9,900 nt of DNA from NCBI GenBank assembly GCA_002411545.1, contig DHTG01000097.1, positions 1 to 9,900 of the forward strand. The letters run 5' to 3'. The stretch is from Bacteroidales bacterium UBA5266 (lineage in GTDB: Bacteria > Bacteroidota > Bacteroidia > Bacteroidales > WCHB1-69). The translations under genes and the position numbers were made by a program. The notes beneath the pieces were generated by a model, which saw only the letters and a list, made by a program, of their open reading frames with translations, did not search any database and was not told the DNA's origin. Below, piece by piece: positions 1 to 7,866 of the stretch (the first letter of the stretch is position 1; every line of letters starts with the position of its first letter).

Positions 1-300
1 TATAGGCGAAAGGGCGCATTGAATTTTCCGTTTCCACGCATAGAATTGGTTTTGAGATATTTTAAAGAGTTTGCAAGCATGTTTCAAACCCATTAATGGA
101 ATAACAGAATCGATGGTTTCAATAATCCATCCCTTGTTTCTCCTTAAAAGTGTTTTAATTCCACGAACATTTTCAACAATTTTAATCCAAACAGAATGAA
201 TATAATATAAGCCTTTAGCAGCTTTGAGAAACGAATGATTAGACAAAAAGGTTTTAATAATTTCAAGTTTTCGTCGGAAAAGACAATGTCGGTTCCCTTT
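1..300 (-). pseudogene. Partial transposase (integrase-core type, N-terminal part), start not visible
   Basis: The minus strand is open from position 492 to the left edge without a stop. The part from about 300 to 1 reads as a convincing protein, with segments such as RRKLEIIKTFLSNHSF, RRNKGWIIETIDSVIPLMG and FKISQNQFYAWKRKI. The last has the look of the helix-turn-helix that precedes the DDE/rve catalytic core in a family of Bacteroidota transposases; that assignment is from memory of the family. The catalytic core would lie outside the window. There is no ATG on the minus strand in any frame between about 480 and 200, and the first in-frame ATG is internal (93-91). Upstream, the frame runs into repeat-like DNA (296-387). 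The gene has therefore probably lost its 5' end, or uses an unseen non-ATG start. Family call is moderate; partial state is clear. Confidence 0.55.
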
Positions 301-332
301 GCGTAAACTCTTTGTGTTCTCTGCGGTTAAAA
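296..332. repeat. CTTTGCG-type intergenic repeat module
   Basis: Three degenerate copies of a seven-to-eight base unit are seen: CTTTGCG (297-303), CTTTGTG (309-315 with one extra base) and CTCTGCGG (319-326), followed by TTAAAA. Similar CTTTGCG...CTCTGCGGTTAAAA mosaics recur between genes in many bacterial genomes, as far as I recall. The module sits exactly where the recognisable transposase sequence stops, so it may mark the junction where that gene was cut. Confidence 0.4.
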
Positions 333-338
333 TTTGTC

Positions 339-387
339 GCAAGTAGCAAGTCAACTCTCTGAAAAACTGACAACTGACAACTGACAA
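339..387. repeat. Two short heptamer tandem repeats
   Basis: A GCAAGTA/GCAAGTC pair lies at 339-352. Three perfect tandem copies of CTGACAA lie at 367-373, 374-380 and 381-387. Both have a period of seven bases. They fall in non-coding DNA between the transposase remnant and the first intact gene. Such heptamer repeats usually arise by replication slippage and vary in copy number between strains. The repeat itself is directly visible; no function can be assigned. Confidence 0.75.
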
Positions 388-478
388 TTTACGATTGAGG
401 TTGCGATTCACGGGCTTAGGGTCGTATTTTGGTTGAAAGAAAAAACACGGAAATACGAAAACAAAGGATAAAATGTTA

Positions 479-486
479 TATTTTTG
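479..486 (+). promoter_or_regulatory. Candidate Bacteroidota -7 promoter element (TATTTTTG)
   Basis: The octamer fits the TAnnTTTG consensus of the Bacteroidota primary sigma factor. No TTTG or TTG is seen about 19 bases upstream, so the -33 element is missing and a chance match in AT-rich DNA is possible. If it is real, transcription would start near 493 and run through the hairpin at 529-563 towards the gene at 749. Confidence 0.25.
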
Positions 487-528
487 TAAAACTTAAAAAG
501 TCTGTAAAAACATGAGAAGATCATTTTT

Positions 529-570
529 TGTCAGTAGTATCAGCCATAACAATCGTACTGACATTTTTTT
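529..570 (+). terminator. Terminator-like hairpin with T-tract, orphan
   Basis: TGTCAGTA (529-536) and TACTGACA (556-563) form a perfect 8-bp inverted repeat with a 19-base loop, immediately followed by seven T residues (564-570). The T-tract follows the stem only on the plus strand. No plus-strand gene lies upstream within the window, so it would end either a short transcript from the promoter-like element at 479 or a leader of the gene at 749. The long loop makes the call tentative. Confidence 0.35.
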
Positions 571-604
571 CTCGGAGCTTTTATTGCGCTTATTTTTACT
601 TAAT

Positions 605-635
605 TAAATGTTTACAAATCAAAAAAAAACATTTA
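605..635. repeat. 9-bp perfect inverted repeat
   Basis: TAAATGTTT (605-613) is matched by AAACATTTA (627-635) with an A-rich 13-base spacer. It lies 114 bp upstream of the kinase-like gene start. There is no following T-tract on the plus strand, so it looks more like a protein-binding palindrome or chance AT-rich symmetry than a terminator. Confidence 0.45.
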
Positions 636-643
636 GATAATTA

Positions 644-677
644 AACGTAAATGACTATAAATAAACAAATTTACGTT
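644..677. repeat. 9-bp perfect inverted repeat upstream of the kinase-like gene
   Basis: AACGTAAAT (644-652) is matched by ATTTACGTT (669-677) with a 16-base spacer. It starts only eight bases after the previous inverted repeat and lies 72 bp before the start codon at 749. That position is compatible with an operator or a structured 5' leader. No regulator gene is adjacent. Confidence 0.45.
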
Positions 678-748
678 GTATATATAGACCTGTTTATATT
701 GTTTAGCAATTAAAAAGATTGAAAGTGCCTCATTAAATATATCATACA

Positions 749-1372
749 ATGAATAATTCACATGTTATTATTAATATAGGTCGGCAAGCCGGAAGTGGTG
801 GCGTTGAAATAGGTAAGTTGCTTGCTCAAAAGATGCAAATAAAGTTTTACGATAAAGCCTTGATTAAATTAGCCGCTAAAGAGAGTGGTTTGGATTCGAC
901 CTATTTTGAAAAAGCCGATGAAAAACCAAGCAGTAATTTCTTTTATGCACTTACACATAATCTTTTTGGTTTCAATAATGAAACCGTATTAAGCAATAAT
1001 GCCTTATTTCAAATGCAATCGGACGTTATTCGTAAACTGGCTTCTGAAAATTCCTGTGTCATTGTCGGACGTACTTCCGATTACATATTAAGAGATTTTA
1101 AAAATTGTATAAATATATTTATTCATGCACCTTTAGAAAGTAGGGTAGCCACTATCATAAAAAATAAGGGGATATCTGAACACCAAGCTCGGCATTTGAT
1201 TAATACGATGGATAAAAAAAGAGCGAATTATTATAATTATTATACCAATAAACAATGGGGTTATGCCGAATCCTATCATTTATGTCTGGATTCCTCTGTA
1301 TGGGGAACAGAAGGCTCGGTCGAATTTATCAAATTATTTGTTGAACAAAAATTAAAACTTAGCATCGTATGA
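749..1372 (+). CDS. Cytidylate kinase-like family protein
   Basis: This 207-residue protein has the hallmarks of the cytidylate-kinase-like P-loop family (Cytidylate_kin2 type): a strand leading into GRQAGSGGVEIGK (residues 11-23), then FYDKALI (33-39), CVIVGRTSDYIL (103-114), a strand ending IHAPLESRV (125-133) and the lid-like MDKKRANYYNYYTNKQWG (154-171). The loop lacks the Lys-Ser/Thr of a standard Walker A motif, which is normal in this family. Members are presumed cytosolic nucleotide or small-molecule kinases; the substrate is not known and it should not be read as the housekeeping Cmk. The ATG at 749 begins just before the first beta strand, and no Shine-Dalgarno sequence is seen. Its stop overlaps the start of the next gene (ATGA, 1369-1372), implying translational coupling to an outer-membrane barrel protein, an unexpected partner. 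Confidence 0.85.
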   Translation: MNNSHVIINIGRQAGSGGVEIGKLLAQKMQIKFYDKALIKLAAKESGLDSTYFEKADEKPSSNFFYALTHNLFGFNNETVLSNNALFQMQSDVIRKLASENSCVIVGRTSDYILRDFKNCINIFIHAPLESRVATIIKNKGISEHQARHLINTMDKKRANYYNYYTNKQWGYAESYHLCLDSSVWGTEGSVEFIKLFVEQKLKLSIV

Positions 1373-1947
1373 AAGCAAAATATATTTACGGTTTGATTTT
1401 TTTTAGTGTATGTTCTTTTCAGACTTCCGCACAGGAATTGCTGCGTTGGGGCATAAAATTCGGTTTAGATATACCTAGTAATCAAAAAGATTTCACGGAA
1501 GTATGGACATACAAAAGTACCTTTAACTATAATATAGGATTTCAACTTCGAGTTGGAGGGCGTTTGTATGCTCATACAGGATTGGATTATCATATTAATA
1601 AATGTAAGTTGAATTTTATAGATTCAACAACACAGCTTCATAGCATTGAATTGGGTTATGTGTCTCTTCCATTGCAATTCGGATATCACTTGGTAGAAGG
1701 GCGTAACGTTTCCTTACGGTTTTTAACCGGACTACAATATCGGACGTTAGTACGTTTAACCAAAAATGATATTGGTTTATTGAAAAGCAACATGCAAATT
1801 CACAATATGGATTTGCTTGCCGGACTGGGACTTGATCTTTACTCCTTTACCTTCGATGTGGGTTATCGTAAAAGTTTTCAAGCCATTATTCCAAATTCCG
1901 AACATTATCGCGACATGTTGACGCTATCGCTTGGATTGATTTTTTAA
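1369..1947 (+). CDS. PorT-family-like outer membrane beta-barrel protein
   Basis: This 192-residue protein starts with a signal peptide (basic MKAK, hydrophobic YIYGLIFFSVCSF, then QTSAQ, with cleavage likely after residue 21 or 22). The rest is made of alternating amphipathic strands such as YNIGFQLRVGGRLYAHTGLDYHI and YVSLPLQFGYHL. It ends in LTLSLGLIF, an aromatic C-terminal residue typical of proteins inserted by the BAM complex. The size fits the small 8-10 strand barrels annotated as PorT or OMP_b-brl in Bacteroidota. The specific function is unknown: it may be structural, or linked to envelope or secretion. Its start codon lies inside the stop of the kinase-like gene, so the two are almost certainly co-translated. 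The 154 bp after it hold no gene and no strong terminator. Confidence 0.8.
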   Translation: MKAKYIYGLIFFSVCSFQTSAQELLRWGIKFGLDIPSNQKDFTEVWTYKSTFNYNIGFQLRVGGRLYAHTGLDYHINKCKLNFIDSTTQLHSIELGYVSLPLQFGYHLVEGRNVSLRFLTGLQYRTLVRLTKNDIGLLKSNMQIHNMDLLAGLGLDLYSFTFDVGYRKSFQAIIPNSEHYRDMLTLSLGLIF

Positions 1948-2061
1948 AAACAGATGCTTTTTCTGTCAACAGCAATAATTTTTTTTGAAAAAATGGATGC
2001 TACTTGTTTCGATTAAAAATAATTTTATGGAATATATACGCCTGCATAATAAAATTTGATG

Positions 2062-2069
2062 TACTTTTG
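2062..2069 (+). promoter_or_regulatory. Candidate -7 promoter element (TACTTTTG) of mutB
   Basis: The octamer fits TAnnTTTG exactly and lies 32 bases before the mutB start codon, giving a short leader of roughly 25 bases. No clear -33 TTTG sits at the expected spacing. Identical TACTTTTG octamers occur upstream of pyrG and at the right edge of the window, which supports its being a real element. No cobalamin riboswitch fits in this 154-bp gap. Confidence 0.5.
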
Positions 2070-2101
2070 CATAGTTTTTAAATAAAAATTAACACATTGC
2101 A

Positions 2102-4240
2102 ATGAGACCTGATTTTGAAAAGATATCATTTAAGACTCCTGCTAATTCAAGTACAAAAAAAGATTCTCTTCCTGCCGAAGAATGGACAACTGCCGAACAA
2201 ATTCCATTAAAAACGGTATATTCGGCCAAAGATTTGGAAGACTTGGAGCATTTGCATTATGCCGCGGGTTTACCGCCTTTTTTGCGGGGTCCTTATTCTA
2301 CGATGTATGTGATGAAACCATGGACTATACGTCAGTATGCCGGTTTTTCCACGGCAGAAGAGTCGAATGCTTTTTATCGTAGAAATTTGGCTGCCGGACA
2401 AAAAGGTTTGTCGATAGCCTTTGATTTAGCCACTCATCGCGGATACGACAGTGATCACAGCAGGGTAGTGGGTGATGTGGGTAAAGCCGGTGTTGCCGTT
2501 GATTCTATTTTAGATATGAAAATTCTTTTCGACCAAATACCTTTGGATAGAATGTCGGTGTCGATGACGATGAATGGAGCGGTACTGCCCATCATGGCTT
2601 TTTATATTGTAGCTGCCGAAGAACAAGGCGTGAGTATGGAAAAGCTCACCGGTACGATTCAAAACGATATTTTAAAGGAATTCATGGTCAGAAACACCTA
2701 TATCTATCCACCGCTTCCTTCCATGAAAATCATAGCCGATATATTCGAATTTACGGCCAAACATATGCCTAAATTTAATTCAATCAGTATTTCAGGATAT
2801 CATATGCAAGAAGCCGGTGCTACTGCCGATATAGAGTTGGCGTATACCTTGGCCGACGGTTTGGAATATATACGTGCCGGTTTAAATGCCGGAATGAACA
2901 TTGATTCCTTCGCTCCTCGATTATCCTTTTTCTGGGGTATTGGAATGAATCATTTTATGGAAATTGCTAAAATGCGTGCCGCTCGTATGCTATGGGCAAA
3001 AATCGTGAAGCAGTTTAATCCTAAAAATCCGAAATCTTTGGCATTGCGAACGCACAGTCAAACCTCAGGATGGTCTTTAACTGAGCAAGATCCATTTAAT
3101 AATGTAGCACGTACATGCATTGAAGCCATGGCTGCTGCCTTAGGTCATACTCAATCCTTACATACCAATGCTTTGGATGAAGCCATTGCTTTACCAACCG
3201 ATTTTTCAGCTCGTATTGCCCGTAATACTCAAATATACCTGCAAGAAGAAACTCAGATATGTCGTGTGGTCGATCCTTGGGCCGGTTCGTATTATGTAGA
3301 GAAATTAACCGACGATATAGCTCACAAAGCGTGGAATCACATTCAAGAAATCGAAAAATTAGGAGGCATGGCCAAAGCCATAGAAACTGGTATTCCCAAA
3401 ATGCGTATAGAAGAGGCTTCAGCACGTAAACAAGCTCGTATTGATTCCGGTGAAGATATTATTGTTGGAGTAAATAAATATCGTTTGGAACACGAAGATC
3501 CTATCGAAACCTTAGAAGTCGACAATACGGCTGTTCGTGAAGCACAACTAAAACGGTTGAAACAATTGCGTGCCAATAGAAATCAAGAGGAGGTAAATCA
3601 AGCTTTACAGCTTATTACCGAATGTGCCAAGACAGGGAATGGGAATCTTTTAGCCCTCTCGATTGAAGCAGCCCGCAAACGGGCATCTTTAGGTGAAATA
3701 TCCATGGCCATGGAAGAAGTCTTTGGTCGTTATAAAGCAAAAATAAATCTTATATCAGGAGTGTATAGTTCAGAAACAAAAAATAAAGATAGCTTTAAGA
3801 AAGCGTGTGAATTAGCGGATCAATTTGCGGCTATCGAAGGACGTCGTCCACGTATTATGATAGCTAAAATGGGTCAAGACGGTCATGACCGCGGAGCTAA
3901 AGTCGTTGCAACAGCCTATGCTGACATAGGTTTTGATGTAGACATGGGTCCTTTGTTTCAAACCCCGGCTGAAGCTGCCAAGCAAGCCGTCGAAAATGAC
4001 GTGCATTTTGTCGGCGTTTCATCCTTGGCTGCTGGTCATAAAACATTGGTTCCTCAAATTATCGATGAATTGAAGAAATTAGGACGTGAAGATATCATGG
4101 TTATTGTTGGAGGGGTAATTCCTCCGCAAGATTATGATTTCTTGTATAAAGCAGGTGCTGTTGCTATTTTCGGACCCGGTTCCGTTATCAGCGATTGTGC
4201 CGTTATCATGCTTAATTTACTGATTGAAGCACGGAGTTAA
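2102..4240 (+). CDS. mutB: Methylmalonyl-CoA mutase large subunit (B12-dependent)
   Basis: The enzyme interconverts (R)-methylmalonyl-CoA and succinyl-CoA by a radical mechanism with adenosylcobalamin, in succinate/propionate metabolism in the cytosol. The 712 residues follow known MutB/Sbm proteins almost throughout. The N-terminal TIM-barrel substrate domain (about 40-560) holds [12 protein letters not shown], with Tyr79, Arg197 (in MVRNTY) and His234 (in SGYH) matching catalytic Tyr89, Arg207 and His244 of the Propionibacterium enzyme. The C-terminal B12 domain (about 583-712) carries DGHDRG with axial ligand His595 and the conserved [10 protein letters not shown] and VGGVIPPQD. The length is that of a complete large chain, and nothing is missing. 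In many Bacteroidota a smaller mutA chain precedes mutB; here the gene before it is an unrelated barrel protein. panB follows after 28 bp. Confidence 0.96.
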   Translation: MRPDFEKISFKTPANSSTKKDSLPAEEWTTAEQIPLKTVYSAKDLEDLEHLHYAAGLPPFLRGPYSTMYVMKPWTIRQYAGFSTAEESNAFYRRNLAAGQKGLSIAFDLATHRGYDSDHSRVVGDVGKAGVAVDSILDMKILFDQIPLDRMSVSMTMNGAVLPIMAFYIVAAEEQGVSMEKLTGTIQNDILKEFMVRNTYIYPPLPSMKIIADIFEFTAKHMPKFNSISISGYHMQEAGATADIELAYTLADGLEYIRAGLNAGMNIDSFAPRLSFFWGIGMNHFMEIAKMRAARMLWAKIVKQFNPKNPKSLALRTHSQTSGWSLTEQDPFNNVARTCIEAMAAALGHTQSLHTNALDEAIALPTDFSARIARNTQIYLQEETQICRVVDPWAGSYYVEKLTDDIAHKAWNHIQEIEKLGGMAKAIETGIPKMRIEEASARKQARIDSGEDIIVGVNKYRLEHEDPIETLEVDNTAVREAQLKRLKQLRANRNQEEVNQALQLITECAKTGNGNLLALSIEAARKRASLGEISMAMEEVFGRYKAKINLISGVYSSETKNKDSFKKACELADQFAAIEGRRPRIMIAKMGQDGHDRGAKVVATAYADIGFDVDMGPLFQTPAEAAKQAVENDVHFVGVSSLAAGHKTLVPQIIDELKKLGREDIMVIVGGVIPPQDYDFLYKAGAVAIFGPGSVISDCAVIMLNLLIEARS

Positions 4241-4268
4241 TCCAAGTTTACTATTTTAATGATTTAAT

Positions 4269-5087
4269 ATGTCAACTATATCCAAATCAGCAGGGAAAAT
4301 CACGACCCATATTTTGCAAAAAATGAAGAACAACCAAGAAAAAATCGTTATGCTGACTGCATACGATTATTCCATGGCTCGTTTGTTGGAAATGGTAGGT
4401 ATGGAAATTATCTTGGTAGGCGATTCGGCCGCTAATGTAATGGCCGGATTTAAAACCACTTTACCCATAACCCTTGATCATATGATCTATCATGCTTCCT
4501 CGGTAGTACGTGCTGTTGAGCGTGCCTTGGTGGTGGTTGATTTACCCTTTGGTACCTATCAAGGCGATTCCAAGGAAGCATTGCATTCTGCCATACGCAT
4601 TATGAAAGAATCCGGTGCTGATGCCGTGAAACTGGAAGGAGGAAAAGAAATTGTTGAAAGCATTGACCGCATCCTTACAGCCGGTATTCCGGTAATGGGA
4701 CATCTCGGCCTTACTCCACAATCAATCAATAAATTCGGTACATATGCCGTACGTGCTATTGAAGAAGAAGAAGCGAATCGATTGTTGGAAGATGCTCTCT
4801 TGCTTGAGAAGACGGGTTGTTTTGGCATTGTTTTGGAGAAAATCCCCGCTTCATTAGCTGCTAAAGTTACTAAATCGCTTAAAATTCCCATCATCGGTAT
4901 AGGAGCAGGACATGATGTAGATGGACAAGTATTGGTTTTACATGATATGCTTGGTATTACTCAACAGTTTTCACCACGCTTCTTGCGTCGTTATCATAAC
5001 CTTAGCGCCGAAATAACCACTGCTCTCGAACGTTATATTCATGATGTGAAATCGTTGGATTTTCCCAATGATAAAGAACAATATTAA
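4269..5087 (+). CDS. panB: 3-methyl-2-oxobutanoate hydroxymethyltransferase (ketopantoate hydroxymethyltransferase)
   Basis: PanB transfers a hydroxymethyl group from 5,10-methylenetetrahydrofolate to alpha-ketoisovalerate, giving ketopantoate, the first committed step to pantothenate and CoA. The 272 residues match the usual family length. Visible motifs are [12 protein letters not shown] (29-40), the metal-binding [12 protein letters not shown] with Asp52, [11 protein letters not shown] with Asp91, VKLEGG with Glu123, [10 protein letters not shown] (143-152), the catalytic-acid region IVLEKIP with Glu190, and IGIGAG (209-214). These fit the (beta/alpha)8 fold and its Mg-binding triad. It begins 28 bp after mutB on the same strand, so co-transcription is likely. 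No panC or panD is next to it. An earlier ATG in the gap runs into a stop at once, so 4269 is the sensible start. Confidence 0.96.
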   Translation: MSTISKSAGKITTHILQKMKNNQEKIVMLTAYDYSMARLLEMVGMEIILVGDSAANVMAGFKTTLPITLDHMIYHASSVVRAVERALVVVDLPFGTYQGDSKEALHSAIRIMKESGADAVKLEGGKEIVESIDRILTAGIPVMGHLGLTPQSINKFGTYAVRAIEEEEANRLLEDALLLEKTGCFGIVLEKIPASLAAKVTKSLKIPIIGIGAGHDVDGQVLVLHDMLGITQQFSPRFLRRYHNLSAEITTALERYIHDVKSLDFPNDKEQY

Positions 5088-5114
5088 CTAGTTTTTTTGT
5101 AGTTACTTTTTTTT
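5085..5114 (+). terminator. Weak candidate terminator between convergent panB and folP
   Basis: TAACTA (5085-5090, including the panB stop) and TAGTTA (5100-5105) form a 6-bp perfect inverted repeat around a T-rich loop, followed by C and eight T residues (5107-5114). The stem has a single G-C pair, so it is thermodynamically weak. The 32-bp gap separates two converging genes, where some termination signal would be expected. Confidence 0.35.
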
Positions 5115-5119
5115 AATCT

Positions 5120-5965
5120 TTATTTATTCCCGGTATTTTTAATCTTTTCAATAATTTGTATGGTCTGTTTGGCTGCTTTTACATCGTGTACGCGTACTAT
5201 CTGTATTCCTTGCATAAGAGCATACGATTCAGCGGCTAAAGTGGCATAAAGAGCTTCTTCCGGACTAATGTTCAAATATTTCCAAAACATGGTTTTACGT
5301 GATAAAGCCAACACTATAGGGCAATCTAATAAGCTAAAAGTTTTAATATTACGCAATAGTTCATAGTTCTGATCGATGGTTTTCCCGAATCCGAAACCTA
5401 CATCTATCCATACATCCGATACGTTTAAAGCATAAAGTTCTTGTAAACGTTTACTCAAGTATTTGAAAATATCTTTCACTACATCTTCGTAATGAGTGTA
5501 TTGTTGCATAAGTTGAGGTCTGGCACTTGTATGCATTAAAACGTAGGGCACTTTCAAAGCAGCTACGGTAGCAAACATCTCTGTGTCGAATTCGCCGCCT
5601 GAAATATCGTTGATGATGCAAGCTCCTACATCGACGGCTGATTTGGCTACTTTCGAACGCCAGGTGTCGACCGAGATAATCGTATCGGGAAAATGCTTTA
5701 CAATGTTAGTTATAACCTCTTTGACTCGTTTTAGTTCTTCTTCTTCGGGTAATTCCAGGGCATTGGGACGTGTTGACATGGCTCCTATATCGATGATATC
5801 GGCTTGTTCATTCAGCATTTGCTCTACCCGAGCCAGGTATTTTTTTTCATCTCCAAAATATCGTCCACCGTCATAAAATGAATCTTCAGTAACATTGAGA
5901 ATTCCCATCACTAAAGGATGTTCCAAGGAGAGAAGCTTTCCTTTGCAGTTGAGGGTATGATTCAT
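5120..5965 (-). CDS. folP: Dihydropteroate synthase
   Basis: DHPS condenses 6-hydroxymethyl-7,8-dihydropterin diphosphate with p-aminobenzoate to give dihydropteroate, the sulfonamide-sensitive step of folate synthesis. The 281 residues are full length and show the TIM-barrel signatures in order: MGILNVTEDSFYDGG (20-34), DIGAMSTRPNA (59-69), ISVDTW (97-102), IINDISGG (117-124), IDVGFGFGK (187-195), LSRKTM with Lys224, and RVHD with Arg258. Compared with the E. coli enzyme, pterin-binding Asp100, Asn119, Asp188, Lys224 and Arg258 are kept. The Met of LMHM (E. coli Met139) is Thr146, the Gly after STRP is Asn68 and the Pro of DPGFGFGK is Val189. The start lies 2 bp after the pyrG stop, so the pair is surely one transcript. 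It converges on panB. Confidence 0.95.
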   Translation of the reverse strand: MNHTLNCKGKLLSLEHPLVMGILNVTEDSFYDGGRYFGDEKKYLARVEQMLNEQADIIDIGAMSTRPNALELPEEEELKRVKEVITNIVKHFPDTIISVDTWRSKVAKSAVDVGACIINDISGGEFDTEMFATVAALKVPYVLMHTSARPQLMQQYTHYEDVVKDIFKYLSKRLQELYALNVSDVWIDVGFGFGKTIDQNYELLRNIKTFSLLDCPIVLALSRKTMFWKYLNISPEEALYATLAAESYALMQGIQIVRVHDVKAAKQTIQIIEKIKNTGNK

Positions 5966-5967
5966 CG

Positions 5968-7584
<1,617 letters not shown>

Positions 7585-7619
7585 TTAAAAAAACTAATCA
7601 TTAAATAATTTGTTGTGAG

Positions 7620-7627
7620 CAAAAGTA
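7620..7627 (-). promoter_or_regulatory. Candidate -7 promoter element (TACTTTTG) of pyrG-folP
   Basis: On the minus strand TACTTTTG fits the TAnnTTTG consensus, 41 bases before the pyrG ATG (expected start near 7613). No TTTG is seen at the -33 distance. It is the same octamer as upstream of mutB. Confidence 0.45.
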
Positions 7628-7648
7628 CTAAATTATGCTATACTAAAT

Positions 7649-7687
7649 ATAGTAAAAATCAATTTTTTTTATGAAAAATTTTACTAT
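7649..7687. repeat. 9-bp inverted repeat upstream of the pyrG promoter
   Basis: ATAGTAAAA (7649-7657) pairs with TTTTACTAT (7679-7687) across a 21-base T-rich loop. A smaller inverted repeat, TACTA/TAGTA (7641-7645/7650-7654), shares the left arm, so the two structures exclude each other. They lie between the tRNA 3' end and the pyrG -7 element. Confidence 0.45.
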
Positions 7688-7730
7688 TAGCATCTTTTTG
7701 GTATGGATAGATAGGGAAGGGTAGATGCTA
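7688..7730. repeat. 8-bp inverted repeat downstream of tRNA-Gln
   Basis: TAGCATCT (7688-7695) pairs with AGATGCTA (7723-7730) across a 27-base loop. It starts 17 bases past the tRNA 3' end on the minus strand, where a transcript end would be expected. No T-tract follows directly on that strand, so a terminator call is weak. Confidence 0.4.
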
Positions 7731-7746
7731 TTAAAGGGATGATTTG

Positions 7747-7817
7747 TTGTCCCACTAGGATTCGAACCCAGACAAACAGAACCAGAATCTGTGGTGCTAC
7801 CGTTACACCATGGGACA
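7747..7817 (-). tRNA. tRNA-Gln (anticodon CTG)
   Basis: Read on the minus strand, 71 bases fold into a full cloverleaf. The acceptor stem is TGTCCCA/TGGGACA, the D arm GTGT/GCAC, the anticodon arm ACAGA/TCTGT around loop TTCTGGT (anticodon CTG, reading CAG), the variable loop is four bases and the T arm CTGGG/CCTAG around TTCGAAT. The U1-A72 start is typical of glutamine tRNAs. The discriminator is A and the CCA end is not encoded. It lies between sulP and pyrG on the same strand and has its own -7 element 11 bases upstream. Confidence 0.95.
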
Positions 7818-7827
7818 TATAGGTTTG

Positions 7828-7835
7828 CAAAATTA
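7828..7835 (-). promoter_or_regulatory. Candidate -7 promoter element (TAATTTTG) of tRNA-Gln
   Basis: The minus-strand octamer fits TAnnTTTG and ends 10 bases before the tRNA 5' end, the distance expected for a start just ahead of a tRNA. A -33 TTTG is not evident. Read-through from sulP, which ends 49 bp upstream, is an alternative source of the transcript. Confidence 0.45.
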
Positions 7836-7866
7836 CATCTTTTATATGTATGTTTTGATGATACAT

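Larger units (their letters stand above)
389..748. other. Gene-free AT-rich intergenic region with several inverted repeats
   Basis: No convincing gene is present on either strand. The longest plausible plus-strand frame is 31 codons (512-607) and is low-complexity and hydrophobic. The stretch holds a TATTTTTG promoter-like element (479-486) and perfect inverted repeats at 422-429/451-458, 529-536/556-563, 605-613/627-635 and 644-652/669-677. It is the upstream region of the kinase-like gene at 749, so some of these may be leader or operator elements. Confidence 0.6.

Noticed and set aside
512..607. 31-codon plus-strand frame as a real small gene
   Set aside because: The peptide is low-complexity and hydrophobic, has no ribosome-binding signal and overlaps a hairpin with T-tract. 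It is kept only as part of a leader hypothesis.
1950..1986. Terminator after the barrel gene
   Set aside because: Only 4-5 bp inverted matches (ACAGA/TCTGT) occur before the T-run at about 1979-1986, which is too weak to call.
1948..2101. Cobalamin riboswitch ahead of mutB
   Set aside because: The gap is only 154 bp, the promoter-like element is 32 bases before the start codon, and no B12-box-like motif is visible.
7681..7817. tRNA-Gln as an integration site of a mobile element
   Set aside because: There is no integrase gene nearby and I see no direct repeat of the tRNA 3' end in the flanks.
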